Both the position numbers and the translations under genes were made by a program. The notes beneath the pieces are model-generated. The model was given only the letters and a program-made list of their open reading frames with translations. It made no database searches and was not told the origin of the DNA. Below, one piece after another: positions 35,472-46,222 of a DNA stretch of 64,000 nt. Position 1 is the first letter of the stretch, and each line of letters opens with the position of its first letter. The stretch comes from Eutypella sp. D-1 (Eukaryota; Ascomycota; Sordariomycetes; Xylariales; Diatrypaceae), in the NCBI GenBank assembly GCA_023313575.1, contig JAJTTP010000003.1, positions 1,798,001-1,862,000 on the forward strand. The letters are read 5' to 3'.

Positions 35472-36593
35472 CGGAGAAGCTGGGAACGTGTATAGTGTAT
35501 ATAGTGTATACTAAATACGAGAACGCTTTTACTCCCGTAAGATCTGTTTTTACTGGAAGGTGATAATGTAGGTGGTAAGGGCGGGCAGTAGTGTAGACTG
35601 CGCTTTTGGATCAAAACTTCCGCCTTTTTGATGTGGGTCTCATGCTCTAAGCTTTTTGAAGTAAGAAGAGGATTACAGTAGGTAGCTACATACCTAGGTA
35701 CCTAGGTAGATAGAGACCGGGGCTATATATGGGTGTCTCTAGGTATTTCTTCCTTTTTCTTTTTTTTTTCTTTCCTACGTGCATTTCTATAAGCACCTGC
35801 ATCTATGATGTATTGGAAAGGTCCGCTCCGTAGGCAGGCAGGTACGTAAGCTACTTATATAAGTACTATGTAGGTATTCGTAGTCCTTGGAATTAAAGTG
35901 TACCTAGGTATCGGGGGCCCGGGGCTGCTTAACCTGCCTCTATTTAGTACCTATGTAGGTAAAATAGGGACTGCAAAGTAAATACTTCAAGCGCTAATCT
36001 TAAAGGGTTTGTGCTCTTTTTAATCCGATAGGCTAATATCAGGGACTCCAAAGTCCAGTTGGTTATAATGGACAATACCTAGGTAGGTAGGCACACACGC
36101 CTATTATCTACTTCTGATCCCAGACTTTTTATTGGCTTTTTAGCTGGTCCAAATTATCAGAGTGCATGGCCCTTTTTCATTTGTTACTTTTAACTGGACT
36201 ATTTTGCTCCGGTTCCTGGACGGGTGGGCAAGTGGGTAAGTGTTTGGTGAATTGACGAAAAAGTGTTACCTCCAGGTACCTACCTAGATTCTTTTTAAGC
36301 GCAGGACGGGTCAAGTCTTGATTGGTGCGTGGTTTAAACCCTCTAAACGCCTTATCAGATAGCCGATAGTTACTCCTAAGCGCTAACTCTCCATCTGAGG
36401 AGTTGTTATTCTATGCGCCACTCTCCTATCGGCGTTATCCAAGAAGAACCCCTGACCAACTGGACATCTCAAAGTATATCATATTACACCATAGAGAGAG
36501 AAAAGTGTACGATCAAGGCATCAGTTGGATTCACTTCTGGCCTCGCACACCCCCGGAAGCCTGAGTAAAATTCTACATGTTGATTGTTCTACC

Positions 36594-37430
36594 ATGGCTT
36601 CCTCATCCCAATCTTCGCCTCCACGGCCATCCGCTAGCACCGTCATAAACCATGAGATGCCTTCCTCCTTGGATCTCCTAGAAATAGGGGTACAGTCCCT
36701 TCAAACTGGGGCATTCACTGGTAAATAACCCTGTCACGCTACTCAAACTCCATCGAATACACAAGTTGACTGGTAAAATTTAGGTGCCATGGGCACAGTT
36801 TTTGGGGCTAGTGCTGGTATTATTCGGGGGGCACCACCGGCACTCTTTGCATTATTTGCCGGGCTCCAGTGGTTTTCCCTAGGGTCTACGTATATCGGTT
36901 AGTAAGCCCAACGCGACCCCTTGTGCCAAACAGAGTTGCTAATGCCAGTCTATAGCCTCAAGAAATATACTATGGCACGCCTGGGGAGGCGAGGAGAACC
37001 TTAGTCGTTCGGACTTCACGAAGGCAGGCGGGATTGCAGGCGGGGTATCCGGCATGGTGGGCGGCATGTTTCGTAAGTGAACGACAAGGCTATTCCACCG
37101 ATACTCCTTCTCGTACAAGATGCTCACATGGTGCGTCCAGGAGGGCCCAGGAATATCCTACCCGGCATATTAGTCTTCTCAGCGCTCGGGGCCGGAGGCT
37201 CCTACATGACGCAGAAGCTAAGCGACAAGGAGGTGGAGCCGAAGCCGAAGAGCAGCTGGCTCGACTCGAAATGGAGCCCAATGAAGCGCCTCACTGACAA
37301 GGAGTACGAGGAGAAATTAGAGGAGAAGATTCTCCGGCTCGAGGCGGAGATCGCTATCATCGACGAAAATATCGAGTCCCTGAAGACTTCTGCTGCGCCC
37401 AAGAAGAGAACCGATCCAACTAAGCGGTAG
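36594..37430 (+). CDS. Small Tim17/Tim22/Tim23-like membrane protein
   Basis: Four exons, 36594-36720, 36784-36897, 36956-37072 and 37141-37430, encode 215 residues. Residues about 28-150 form four Gly/Ala-rich hydrophobic stretches: IGVQSLQTGAFTGAMGTVFG, GAPPALFALFAGLQWFSLG, GGIAGGVSGMVGGMF and ILPGILVFSALGAGGSYM. They are separated by short charged linkers (ASRNILWHAWGGEEN). This four-helix, glycine-zipper layout is that of the Tim17 superfamily of mitochondrial and peroxisomal membrane proteins. The C-terminal 65 residues are charged and predicted coiled coil (YEEKLEEKILRLEAEIAIIDEN) with a Lys-rich end. No presequence is obvious. I recognise the fold type, not a specific named member; a mitochondrial inner-membrane role is inference. 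In-frame codons upstream (from 36525) lack an ATG, so the start is well fixed. Confidence 0.75.
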
Positions 37431-38582
37431 CGGGGCAAATATTCGAAATCAAAGCGATATTCTCTCCGTCGTATCTTTATGACCATGCGGGGACTGGTGT
37501 TTCGATCTCGCGACCATACATGAGATAGATGCTCATGAAAACCCTCGCCTGTGTCGCTAGGCATCGATCACCAACAGTTTCTACGTTGAAAGGAACGCCG
37601 AAGTTGCAGTAATCATCACCTAACTTGGTTCTCAGTCAACTCGGTTAAGAAGCGACCGTGTCTCTCATTCTCTAATCGGTGAACATATACTCGCCGTACA
37701 TTAGATCTGTTTTGGATGGCCTACACGAAGCGCAACAGACGCGATGATTATTCCAGGCGTGCCATTTAATATCATGAATCTCTACTATCGAGTTCATGAG
37801 ATCCGCACAGTATTACAAACAGCGACTTGTCGAAGGGCCGGTAGACAATTCTTAGCGATGCCGGTATTCCGAAACTGTTTAGGGGTAGGAACCCGTAGAC
37901 ATTTCCGGCGGGTATGTGGGGGCTCGTTAGCCTATCCCGGAGACATCACAATGGGGGTCAGAAGAAACCCGAGCGTTCGGGTCAGCTGAAGAACTCACGT
38001 AGTTTTCAATACTTATATATCATTGATATATCATGATACTAGCCTAGCAAAACCATTATTATCAGAGCACCCCCCTCCCCGATGCCAATTGTCCGGAATA
38101 GATCCTAGAAAGTGAGAAGCAGAAAAAAAGTCTCTGTTTAGGGTAACTGCTCGGCATTATCGCCGATGGTGGGTGGCAACTACCATGCCCCAAACGAGAA
38201 GTGGCCGGCCCACGAATTCCCGAAGTCGGCGGCAGGTGTGGGCCACGGGGGGATTTCACCATCGGCGTATAAGGCGGTCTATGCAGGGGCCTCGGCGCTC
38301 TCTCGTATATCCGTGTGCAGGGGTTTCTCTCTTTTTTTTTGTCTTTTTTTAACACTCTTGAAAACTTTATTTCAGGCCGAGTGGTTTTTTGTAAGGGTAC
38401 GCATTCGTTGTTTTTCCTAGTCGTCACCTCTAGGATAGAAATATTTATCTTGTTTGGCCAAATGCAAATGCTGCCAGAACCCCACCGTTCCCCAAGCACC
38501 ATCGGCCCGAACCGAACCCTCGCGCTATGATATCGAGCAGACGCCGCCGATCGCCTACCCGTGTTAGAATAAGAGGGTGAAC
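37431..38582. other. Intergenic region upstream of Rch1-like gene
   Basis: No supported gene. Open frames of 81 codons (+, 37744-37989) and 146 codons (-, 38062-38502) show no domain or splice support and overlap other frames. The last few hundred bases should contain the transporter promoter. Confidence 0.55.
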
Positions 38583-40247
38583 ATGAAGGAGGAGGCCGTT
38601 GTTGACGGGGCCGAAGGCCCCGTCCCGGCCCCGGCCCCGGGTTTCGGCTCAGATGAGCCCAAGAAACCCCCTTCCAAGATAATTGAGGTTCTCAAAGGCG
38701 TCTGGGCCTTCTGCTACGCCAATTGGCTTATATTCGCCTTCGGGCTCGCCGCCCTGCTGGGCTACCTATTTCCCCGTAAGTATTAGTATAACAAAGCGCC
38801 TTAGGCGCCTGCACATACGCCGGCATGAATTCGTTCATTTGCTCACGCACCGGAATCCAGACGTCGCGGCCAAGGGGGGCGTGATCCGGTCGGAGTACTC
38901 CATCTTATACGGCGTGATCAGCCTGATCTTCCTGATCAACGCGATGCAGCTCTCGCCTGAGAAGCTTAGGGAGCACGCGCTTAACTGGCGCCTCCACGTT
39001 GTTGTGCAGGGCATTAATTTGCTCATCATCCCCGTCATCCAGCTAGGTAAGGCCGAGCTCGAATCCACTTCAAAAAGGGAACTCTTCATACCTACTTCTG
39101 TCTCGATGGGTATATCTACGAAGTGGGGGAATTAGGAAGGAAAATGTTCGCTCTAACGCTCCGTCGTCAGTCATCGTGCAGATCGTGATCGCGGCGGGCG
39201 GAGTGCGCTCGGGGGCGATCGAGCCCAGCGTTCTGGCGGGGATGATCGTGGCGAGCTGCATCCCGACGACGATCGCGTCGAACGTGGTAATGACACGGAA
39301 TGCGGGGGGCGATGAGGCAGCGGCCATCATCGAAGTGGTCATCGGCAACGTGCTCGGCTCGTTCCTGACGCCGTGGCTAATCTACGCCTTCCTGCCGACC
39401 GGTGCCGCCTTCGACCACCTCCGCCCCGCCCCGCCCACCGCCCTTGGCCCCATGTACGCCGCCGTCATGAAGCAGCTGGGCCTCAGTGTCCTGCTCCCCC
39501 TCGTCGTCGGCCAGATCCTCCGCTGGAACTGGCCCGCGAAAGTTCTCTGGCTTTTGCGCACCTTCTACCTGCCCAAACTCTGCTCTGCGCTTCTCGCGAC
39601 GCTGGTCTGGTGCGTTAACAACCCCTTTGGATGCATTTGTAACTTTTCGCGGATCCGGAACTAATTTGGCCTGCTACTTAACCCTCCTCAGGTCCACCTT
39701 TTCGGGCGCCTTCGAGACGGGCTCGATATACTCGCTGTCGACGCCATCGGTGGTCTTCAATGTGTTGATGAACGTGGCGGAATACGCGCTGTTCACGGTG
39801 CTCTGCTTCTACGCGGCTTACCCGCCGACGGCTCTGTCGCGGGTGGTGAACGGGGCGGTGGCGGACTCACGGGCAGCGCGGCGGTGGCTCCCGGGCCCTG
39901 TGCGGCGCGCGACGACGGTGCGTCGGATGGACCCCGCGCAGGTGGTGGCGGTGTGCTTCTGCGGGGCCGCGAAGACCACGAGCCTCGGCATCCCCCTCGT
40001 CGCCGCCATGTGGTCCCAGATGGACAACTTCACCATCTCCTCCATCCAGGTCCCTGTCCTCCTTTACACCGTTGAGCAGGTCTTCGTCGCCCAGTTCTTC
40101 ACCATCTACTTCAAGCACTGGATGGCCAAGGTCACTAAGGAGGACGCCACGGACGCCGAGTCGACCGCCGCCGTGGCCGAGCCGGCGGGCGTCGCAACTG
40201 CGGAGCAGAGAAGTCCGGAGCCAGGGGATGAGAGCAGGAAAGCGTGA
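38583..40247 (+). CDS. rch1: SLC10A7/Rch1-like bile-acid:sodium symporter family membrane protein
   Basis: Four exons, 38583-38775, 38861-39046, 39171-39609 and 39692-40247, encode 457 residues. About ten hydrophobic segments are visible, from WLIFAFGLAALLGYLFP (about 48-64) to VPVLLYTVEQVFVAQFFTIYF near 400-420. Family blocks include the segment EYSILYGVISLIFLINAMQLSP, GMIVASCIPTTIASNVVMT, GGDEAAAIIEVVIGNVLGSF and the late CFCGAAKTTSLGIPLVAAMW. These mark the SLC10A7 branch of the bile-acid:sodium symporter superfamily. Members are Candida and yeast Rch1, plasma-membrane negative regulators of cytosolic calcium, and human SLC10A7, which affects Golgi calcium and glycosylation. The C-terminal 40 residues are hydrophilic. 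The ATG at 38583 is preceded by an in-frame GTG, so it is the first usable start. Whether it transports anything is not settled for the family. Confidence 0.92.
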
Positions 40248-40839
40248 TTGATTAGGGGGGTTCGTAATGGGAAGATACCTGGTTGAATTTTGTTGGGCAT
40301 TTCGTAATGTAATTATGACATTATTCTCCCTCTTTTTGGAATATAGACTTACATAAAGGCATAGACTAGAACATTCAATCTCTTCCTTAGTCTCCCTAGC
40401 ATCCGCCCATCGCTAGTAGCACCTAGTATCCCCGCGCAACTAAGGTCCAGCGACTCTCTTTTGGACCTGCTTTGTTTCAGCAGGCCGATTCTGTTTTTTC
40501 CATGCCCATGGTATTAGTTGCAACTGGGAGGAGCATGAAAGAACTAGCTGCTCTGGTTTAAAGCTTTCTTGTTGGAGTTCACAAAGGAACCCGTCCCTGA
40601 CACAACGATAGCACGTGCGAAAGTTTGCTCCTATCAAACACAATGGCCTATGTTCCTCCCGCGCCTTCTCTACCGCCAATGGACAAAGGCCCGTGGAACA
40701 GACGCGAAACTATACGCGCCGACGAAAAATGGTATATCAATTCGTCTCCTGCGTGTCCTGGAGAGCAAGCTTCCTGGCCTGCTAGCGAAGCAATAAGGCT
40801 TACACAAAAACAATACATTAAACAGACCACTAAGCCACT
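40248..40839. other. Intergenic region upstream of J-protein gene
   Basis: It holds the 3' end of the transporter transcript and the promoter and leader of the J-protein. An ATG at 40643 in good context opens a 154-codon frame that runs to 41107 across the J-protein start in another frame. Confidence 0.55.
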
Positions 40840-41544
40840 ATGCCGAGGAGACAGTCCGGCTCCCTATGGGGGCTGGTGTGCTTGCTCTTATGCGTCTTCG
40901 TCGGCATCCAGATGTTGCTATTATACCACCGCCTCTGGGCAGAGACCCGGAGCGCGTTTTCAGATCTGCACGCAGGGACGCCGTCGCACTACGACGTCCT
41001 GGGGGGCTTGCCGGTCGATGCGACGGACCAGGACATCAAGAGAGCATTCCGCAAGCTATCGAGGACCCGCCACCCAGACAAGGCACAGGCGCAGGGAAGA
41101 GACGTGAAAGCCGCGAACGAGGAGTTCCGGCGGATCATTGACGCTAGAGATGTCCTCCTATCCCCGCGACGTCGCGATTACGACATCAGTATACTGCGCG
41201 AGAAAGAAAGGAGTCGGAAGAACACGGAGTTCGACTGGGAGGCATGGGGCCAGAAGTCTCGCCAGCAGCACAAAGAGCGAAGGAAGGAAGGGGGCCCTTC
41301 GCGGCCGCGTAGCCGTAGTGGCGGCGATCACGCCGGCGATGATGTGATTCTCGCAAAGAGTTGGAAAGGCTTCAAGCGCTTGGTCGTGGCGTCTGCGAAG
41401 CTAATTGACAAGGTCCTCGGCCACGTGCCGTCGACATTCTTTATCGCACACTCTTCCCCCCAGCGGGTTACTCTTCTGATCACCGGCACCATTTTGACCG
41501 TAATCATAGGCATAATCTACAAATTGCAAGGGCTGGTCGGGTAG
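40840..41544 (+). CDS. Membrane-anchored J-domain (DnaJ/Hsp40) protein
   Basis: Single exon, 234 residues. An N-terminal membrane segment or signal anchor lies at about 8-28 (WGLVCLLLCVFVGIQMLLLY). The J domain at about 48-111 (HYDVLGGLPVDATDQDIKRA, FRKLSRTRHPDK, NEEFRRIIDARDVLLSPRRR DYD) has the catalytic HPD at residues 78-80. It is followed by a basic, charged linker (about 115-170) and a second membrane segment at about 209-229 (RVTLLITGTILTVIIGIIYK). The HPD loop stimulates Hsp70 ATPase activity. Two membrane segments with the J domain close after the first suggest an ER or other endomembrane co-chaperone, but which face carries the J domain cannot be settled here. The gene sits about 590 bases after the transporter on the same strand. 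Confidence 0.9.
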   Translation: MPRRQSGSLWGLVCLLLCVFVGIQMLLLYHRLWAETRSAFSDLHAGTPSHYDVLGGLPVDATDQDIKRAFRKLSRTRHPDKAQAQGRDVKAANEEFRRIIDARDVLLSPRRRDYDISILREKERSRKNTEFDWEAWGQKSRQQHKERRKEGGPSRPRSRSGGDHAGDDVILAKSWKGFKRLVVASAKLIDKVLGHVPSTFFIAHSSPQRVTLLITGTILTVIIGIIYKLQGLVG

Positions 41545-42564
41545 AGCCCTAAGAGAGGAGGAATTGGATGCATACTTGACTTTACGAAAGCCCCTTTTTC
41601 TACCATCGGAGGAGCTCCGGTGTTCCGTTTCTGTATCATAAGTTATTATAGAAGACTAGTATAAAATCTTCATGTTTCATAGTTTAATACCTATGCATAT
41701 TCAAATGTAAAACAAAGAGCGATAACCACGTGTGAGCTCATAGCTATTGTAGTTTCTGAAAAAAACGTTAAGAGACAAAGATCATGTCAAGAATAGGGGT
41801 CAGAGGTACATGCATCGTACCAAGATACATGCACTTATAAGAGACTACAAGAATGAACAGTCAAATGATTGGCCAATTTAGGTAACCCCCGCCCTGCCGC
41901 CAACCGTTCCACAGTGAACCACTCCACAAATGTATAGCCCGGCCCTAGGCTAGGTACCTACTTAGGTACTTTAGGTAAGTCAGGTACCTGGTTATGCACC
42001 TGCGGCTACCTACCTAGGTACATATGTAGGTATGTACTGGAGGAGCAGTGGGAGCACATACGTCAGGTCAGGTCATCTAGGTAATTATCTACCTACCTGT
42101 AATTACTACTTACATAGAGAGATGGATAACGAATCTTCGAGATAACTTCATCGATTTCCATGCATAACCTTAGAAACTCATACATACCCTCTTGACACAA
42201 CACATACACCCCCGTACCATATTCCATATGTACACACACAACAAAGCCCACATAATTTAATATTCAATCCTCGTAGATATCATCGTCCGTTGCCATCGCC
42301 ACTGTCGCCATTGCCGTCACCATCGACATCGCCGTTGCTGTCATCCGTTTACTCAGTAACATACAACTTATAATCACCTTAGTTCTCGACCTCCGTTAAT
42401 AAATAAGTATCCAGAGGTCTCTTTCTTTCCTTCTTTCTTCTTCTATCCCATCGACTAGTTCACTAAGCATATCGCATCGTATCGTATTTTTTTTTAATTA
42501 CTCCGTACAAAGCACAAGGCTACCTGCCCTGAAGCCATCACAACCTCGAGCTCTGCCTGTCGAG
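41545..42564. other. Intergenic region upstream of GFA-domain gene
   Basis: No supported gene. Contains a dense set of TAGGTACCTA and TACCTAGGTA steps (41948-42098) and, nearer the GFA gene, a CCATCGCC/GTTGC-rich stretch (about 42285-42345) and pyrimidine-rich leader sequence. Confidence 0.6.
41948..42098. repeat. Cluster of TACCTAGGTA-type palindromes
   Basis: Repeated palindromic steps such as CTAGGTACCTACTTAGGTAC (41950-41969) and CTACCTACCTAGGTAC (42006-42021), like those in other intergenic parts of the window. Confidence 0.75.
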
Positions 42565-43381
42565 ATGGCTTCCCCCGACTACCTCCGGGGCTCCTGTCAT
42601 TGTGGCAGGAACCAATACATCGTCCATATTCCCAGAAACGCGCCAGAAACGGCCCGGGTTATCTTCGATTCGAATTTCCGTCAGAGTAAGTGGTGATTTC
42701 TTCCATACGCACGTGATCAAAATAGAAATAGAGCTATCCTTCTTGAGTTCTCAATCAAATTAACCAATTAGAGAGACTGACATGCCTCGAACAGGAATCT
42801 CCTCAGCTTCGCCCCTCTCCGCCTTCCTCCGCGTGCCGTTATCCTGGTACCACAGCCAGACCTTCGCCTTCTTCCCCGACGAGTCTCGGTCCGCCATACG
42901 ACGCGTCTACTCTCACCCGGCCGAGCAGCACACCCTGCGCCACTTCTGCGGCTTCTGCGGCACTCCAATCTCCTACTGGTCCGAGCAGCCGCGGACTGAG
43001 GCCGATTACATCCAGCTGACTCTCGGCAGCCTCCTCACCGAGGACCTGCACGGCCTCGAGGAGATAGGTCTCGTTCCGGGGACCGAGTCTGACGACGAGC
43101 CTATGGACGTCGTCGCGCCACCCGCCCCGAGTGATGGAGCCAGTGATTTACGACTGATTGGCCGCGATATCACCGGCATTCCGTGGTTCGAGGGCTTGGT
43201 GTCGGGGAGTCGCCTGGGCAACCTACAGACCACCAGGGGCGCGAGGGAGAGCCGAGATGGCAGGATTCGCGTCGAGTGGGAGATATCGGAGTGGACGGCC
43301 GATGACGACGACGTTAATACCGGTAAGAGGAAACGCGGCGAAGCGGATACCGGAGATCCAGGTACAGGCACCACTGCTTGA
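42565..43381 (+). CDS. GFA-domain (Mss4-like fold) zinc-binding protein
   Basis: Two exons, 42565-42685 and 42795-43381, encode 235 residues. The N-terminal CxC pair is in YLRGSCHCGRNQY (about residues 5-17). The later CxxC is in RHFCGFCGTPISYW. Both are zinc ligands of the GFA family, whose best-known member is glutathione-dependent formaldehyde-activating enzyme; CENP-V has the same fold. The middle block RISSASPLSAFLRVPLSWYHS replaces the usual CxxC-containing CHKATGS-like motif, so the second zinc site is at least altered and formaldehyde activity cannot be assumed. The C-terminal part (about 150-235) is acidic with a basic KRKRGE patch. It contains a conserved-looking block DITGIPWFEGLVSGSRLG. 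The intron has a GACTGAC branch point and joins AGA-ATC in frame. Substrate unknown. Confidence 0.85.
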
Positions 43382-44339
43382 ACATCACACCCATCCCTGC
43401 ATATCTGCATGTCCAGTTATCCCTCTCAAAGCTTATACCTTGGGAGGGCTCTTCTCGTCGACATGGTCGTTCCTACACTGTGTTCCCGGAGTTCCATCGC
43501 ATCGACAGTTGAGTATGGGCGAGGGCCTCAGGGGCCCTGGGGTGGGCATGATCGGTTTGACGAAAATAAATGGACTTCTATTCATTCTCCTGCCACTCAC
43601 ACTTACGTGCAGCAGTCACAACATTACTTCGGATGGGGCCCATACGACCTGTACCTACGTAGACTTTAATCGGTAGGGGAAAAAACCCCAGCAAATTTAA
43701 AATAAATACATAGTGTCTTGACTGTCATACTGTTATTGTTACGAAACATAGCAATACGACCTTGGCAATCTCGGCGGGACCTGCGAGGCGGCCGGCCCTT
43801 CGAGCCAGCCTTGGTTCCCTGGGGGGGATCTCTGGAACCCGAGGATCCGATCGAAGTGAAATGGGAATTTTATATATTGCCCTACCAACTTACCTACTGA
43901 CCGGTAACCCCGTTGTGGGCCCGGTGGCCCCATCCGTGGACAAAAGATCCTTACAAGCACATTACTTACATACATGAACCACTACGTAACATGCGCATGT
44001 GACATAGACCGCGTGGAAGAAAGAAAAGGACCGTATAACCCCGTGGCACATCAAATGTATATGTGTATATGCTCCTAGAAACCTAAGAACAGGCTGGGAA
44101 GCGTAGAGAGAAAGACGAGAGGGGAAGAATACTGTATTAGGTATATATGCATACCTATATCGTTGGTCTACGAGGTACGTCCGAAACATGGCATCTTTGG
44201 CAAAAGGGCAATCCGTGTCTACTACGTACCTAGGTAAGTATATACGTAGATGTTGCCCGATTAGGAAAGTCGTCGATCGAGTTTCTGGCACCATCACAAC
44301 CCCTACCGCCAAGTGCTACTAGCTACCTAGCTACATCTA
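43382..44339. other. Intergenic region between GFA gene and MITE
   Basis: No supported gene. Overlapping frames of up to 116 codons have no domain. CTACGTACCTAGGTAAG-type steps occur at 44221-44237, shortly before the transposable element. Confidence 0.6.
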
Positions 44340-44400
44340 CGCCGCTACATTAGCACATCGACCGACAAAATTAAATCAAATCGTCAAAGCGTAAAAATAA
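44340..44400 (+). repeat. Left terminal inverted repeat
   Basis: 61 bases from CGCCGCTACATTA to CGTAAAAATAA, the reverse complement of 44952-45012 with four mismatches. Confidence 0.9.
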
Positions 44401-44459
44401 GTAAAATAAGTGGGCCTCACCGCTATTAACCAATTAAAAAACGTAGATTTATAGGTTAG

Positions 44460-44840
44460 ACAAGATAGATGGGATCTATGGGATTAATAGAATAGATTGG
44501 GTAGAATAGATGAGATCCATGGGATCAGTAGAATCGATGGGATAGATTCGATAGATTCGATAGATCCTATCTATCCTATTTATAGTATAGCCACTGGGAT
44601 AGCCACCATAGTAGCCACCCCACCGGCCATCAGGATAGATGGGATCAGTAGAATCGACGGGATCTGGGATCGATAGATTTGATAGATTTGATAGAATCCA
44701 TGGGATCCATGGGATCAATAGAATCGATAGAATCGATGGGATCAATAGAATAGATGGGATAGATAGAATCTATCGAATCTATTGATCCCATCGATTCTAT
44801 TGATCCCATCTATCCCATAGATCCCATAGATCCCATCTAT
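44460..44840. repeat. Internal GGGATC/AATCGAT repeat array with palindrome
   Basis: The core of the element is made of variants of GGGATC(A/C/T)ATAGAATCGAT and related GATAGATT steps. The part from about 44690 to 44835 folds back on itself around 44770: units such as GGGATCAATAGAATCGATGG on the left recur as their complement on the right. Confidence 0.8.
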
Positions 44841-44951
44841 TCTTCAACAGTAAAGTAGGATACCGTAGCTCCGTTTAAGACTACGCCTTTTGATTGGCTA
44901 AAAAAGCGGACCAAAGGAAGGTCCAGAGGCACTTATAGTAAGGAGACCCAT

Positions 44952-45012
44952 TTATTTTTACGCTTTGGCGATTTGATTTAATTTTGTCGGTCGATGTGGT
45001 AATGTAGCACCG
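44952..45012 (-). repeat. Right terminal inverted repeat
   Basis: Reverse complement of the left repeat with four mismatches; immediately followed by the second copy of the TA target site. Confidence 0.9.
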
Positions 45013-45159
45013 TAACATCCATGCACATGGATGCTGTATATCAAATAAATAAATTGATTATATCTAATTGATCGGTTGGCGGGCCTGATCTAATCTGATC
45101 CGTGCAGATAAGCTCGTACAGAACCAGATCCAACGAACCAGAGTAGGGAGGGCTGATCA

Positions 45160-46222
45160 TTATTTGAACTTACCTGCATACACAATGTGTGTATAGAAGC
45201 TGCTTTTGGTCGGATTTGTATGAGTTGGATTTGACTCAATCTGGTCATCGGCTAAGGGCAAGTCGAGATCGACAATCCACGGTGGCTGTCTGGGAAGTTC
45301 GTCGGTTACTCCCTCTACTGCCGCTTTAACGAACAGTGTATGACAGCCTTGCTCGAGGGGAGCATTGTCTCCGTTACAGTGACTCGTTGCCTGGTAACCC
45401 TGTTGTATGTATTGCTCATCCCTATAAGAATTAGTCTCGCTGATGTCTGCTAGCTTGTCGATAACCACAGACCGGCCATTATAATGCCAGTGAAGTGCGA
45501 GGGTCTCTCCGTGAGCTATTCTCTCCAAGCTACCAGCTTTGCGCCCCAGCCTTCATGTATATGGCCGAAGCAGTGGAGCCGGGAGCGGCTTCTTGCGACG
45601 GCCCCGAAAAGATCCGGGCAGCGGGCCCTTCGTTTTTCCCCCTTGACCATGTCCATGATGCCGTGCGGTGGTCCGTGGGTAATGGCGACGTCGACCCCCT
45701 TCCCGATGGCGAATTCGTGCCCTGCTTCGGGGGTGTATTAGAAACCGTTACCGCCGCTTCTCGAAGGGGTATAGAGGCTAGCGTAGACGGTCAACAGTGC
45801 ACCGTTGGACAGGGGAAATTGGTGGGTGCCCTCATCTAGAAAGGTGATCCCGGAAGAGGCCTCGTCGTCAAAGAGACGTCTTGCCTCGCCATATCTTCCG
45901 AATACCTTATGAACGTGCTCCGGGTCTAGTGGCTCAGCGGCAGCGGTGGCGATAACTCCATCGCCAACCTTCTGCCCGGTGGCCCCAGCGACTATATTTT
46001 CGAAAGCCAGAGTATCCAAGGTAAAGTCGTGATGTCCGGCGATGACTAACTTCAGTGGTGCGTCTAGCTCCTTGAGGAACTGTACAGTCTGTCGGTGTTC
46101 ATCGAGTTTGGACTCCTCAGGTCTCCGCAATGAATCACCACGTCTGCTTTGTGCCCGGGCTTGATGTCGAAGAGACTTGCGTGCGTGTCGGACATGATCA
46201 GAAATCGTGTCTTGACACTCAT
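45160..46222 (-). pseudogene. Calcineurin-like metallophosphoesterase pseudogene
   Basis: Read from the ATG at 46222, the fragments give the whole fold of a small metallophosphoesterase: SDTH (metal site 1), HCGDL, GHHDFTLD, THGPPHGIMDM and FGHIHEGWGAKLVAW, then a C-terminal HTLFVKAAVEGVT...PWIVDLDLP block. Three lesions break it. First, a frame change just after HCGDL (near 46114-46121, where TEESKLDEH is expected). Second, an in-frame TAA at 45738-45740, probably from CAA, a C-to-T change in CpA. Third, a frame change near 45519-45526, as if two bases of a GA repeat were lost. The usual GNHD motif also reads GHHD. No splice sites explain the breaks. Intact relatives are small cytosolic phosphoesterases of uncertain substrate. 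This copy is judged non-functional. Confidence 0.85.

Larger units (their letters stand above)
34542..36593. other. Divergent intergenic region, eIF4B-like and Tim17-like genes
   Basis: About 2 kb without any supported gene. It is rich in TACCTAGGTA-type palindromes and TAGGTA steps, a poly-G run and a short poly-A stretch near 34740. It should hold the promoters of both flanking genes; no specific promoter element can be assigned. Confidence 0.6.
44340..45012. mobile_element. MITE-like non-autonomous DNA transposon
   Basis: A 673-bp element bounded by terminal inverted repeats and flanked on both sides by TA (44338-44339 and 45013-45014). The outer 61 bases, 44340-44400 and the complement of 44952-45012, match at 57 of 61 positions; the ends read CGCCGCTACATTA and CGGTGCTACATTA. 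Weaker inverted similarity continues inward for about 50 more bases (CCAATTAAAAAACGTAG against CCAATCAAAAGGCGTAG). No transposase frame is present. The interior is a GGGATC/AGAATCGAT-rich repeat with its own palindrome. TIRs with a TA target duplication are typical of the Tc1/mariner/pogo superfamily. This is a non-autonomous member or relic by inference. Confidence 0.8.

Noticed and set aside
38062..38502. 146-codon minus-strand frame upstream of the transporter
   Set aside because: Low-complexity, no domain, and overlapped by plus-strand frames; it lies in the probable promoter.
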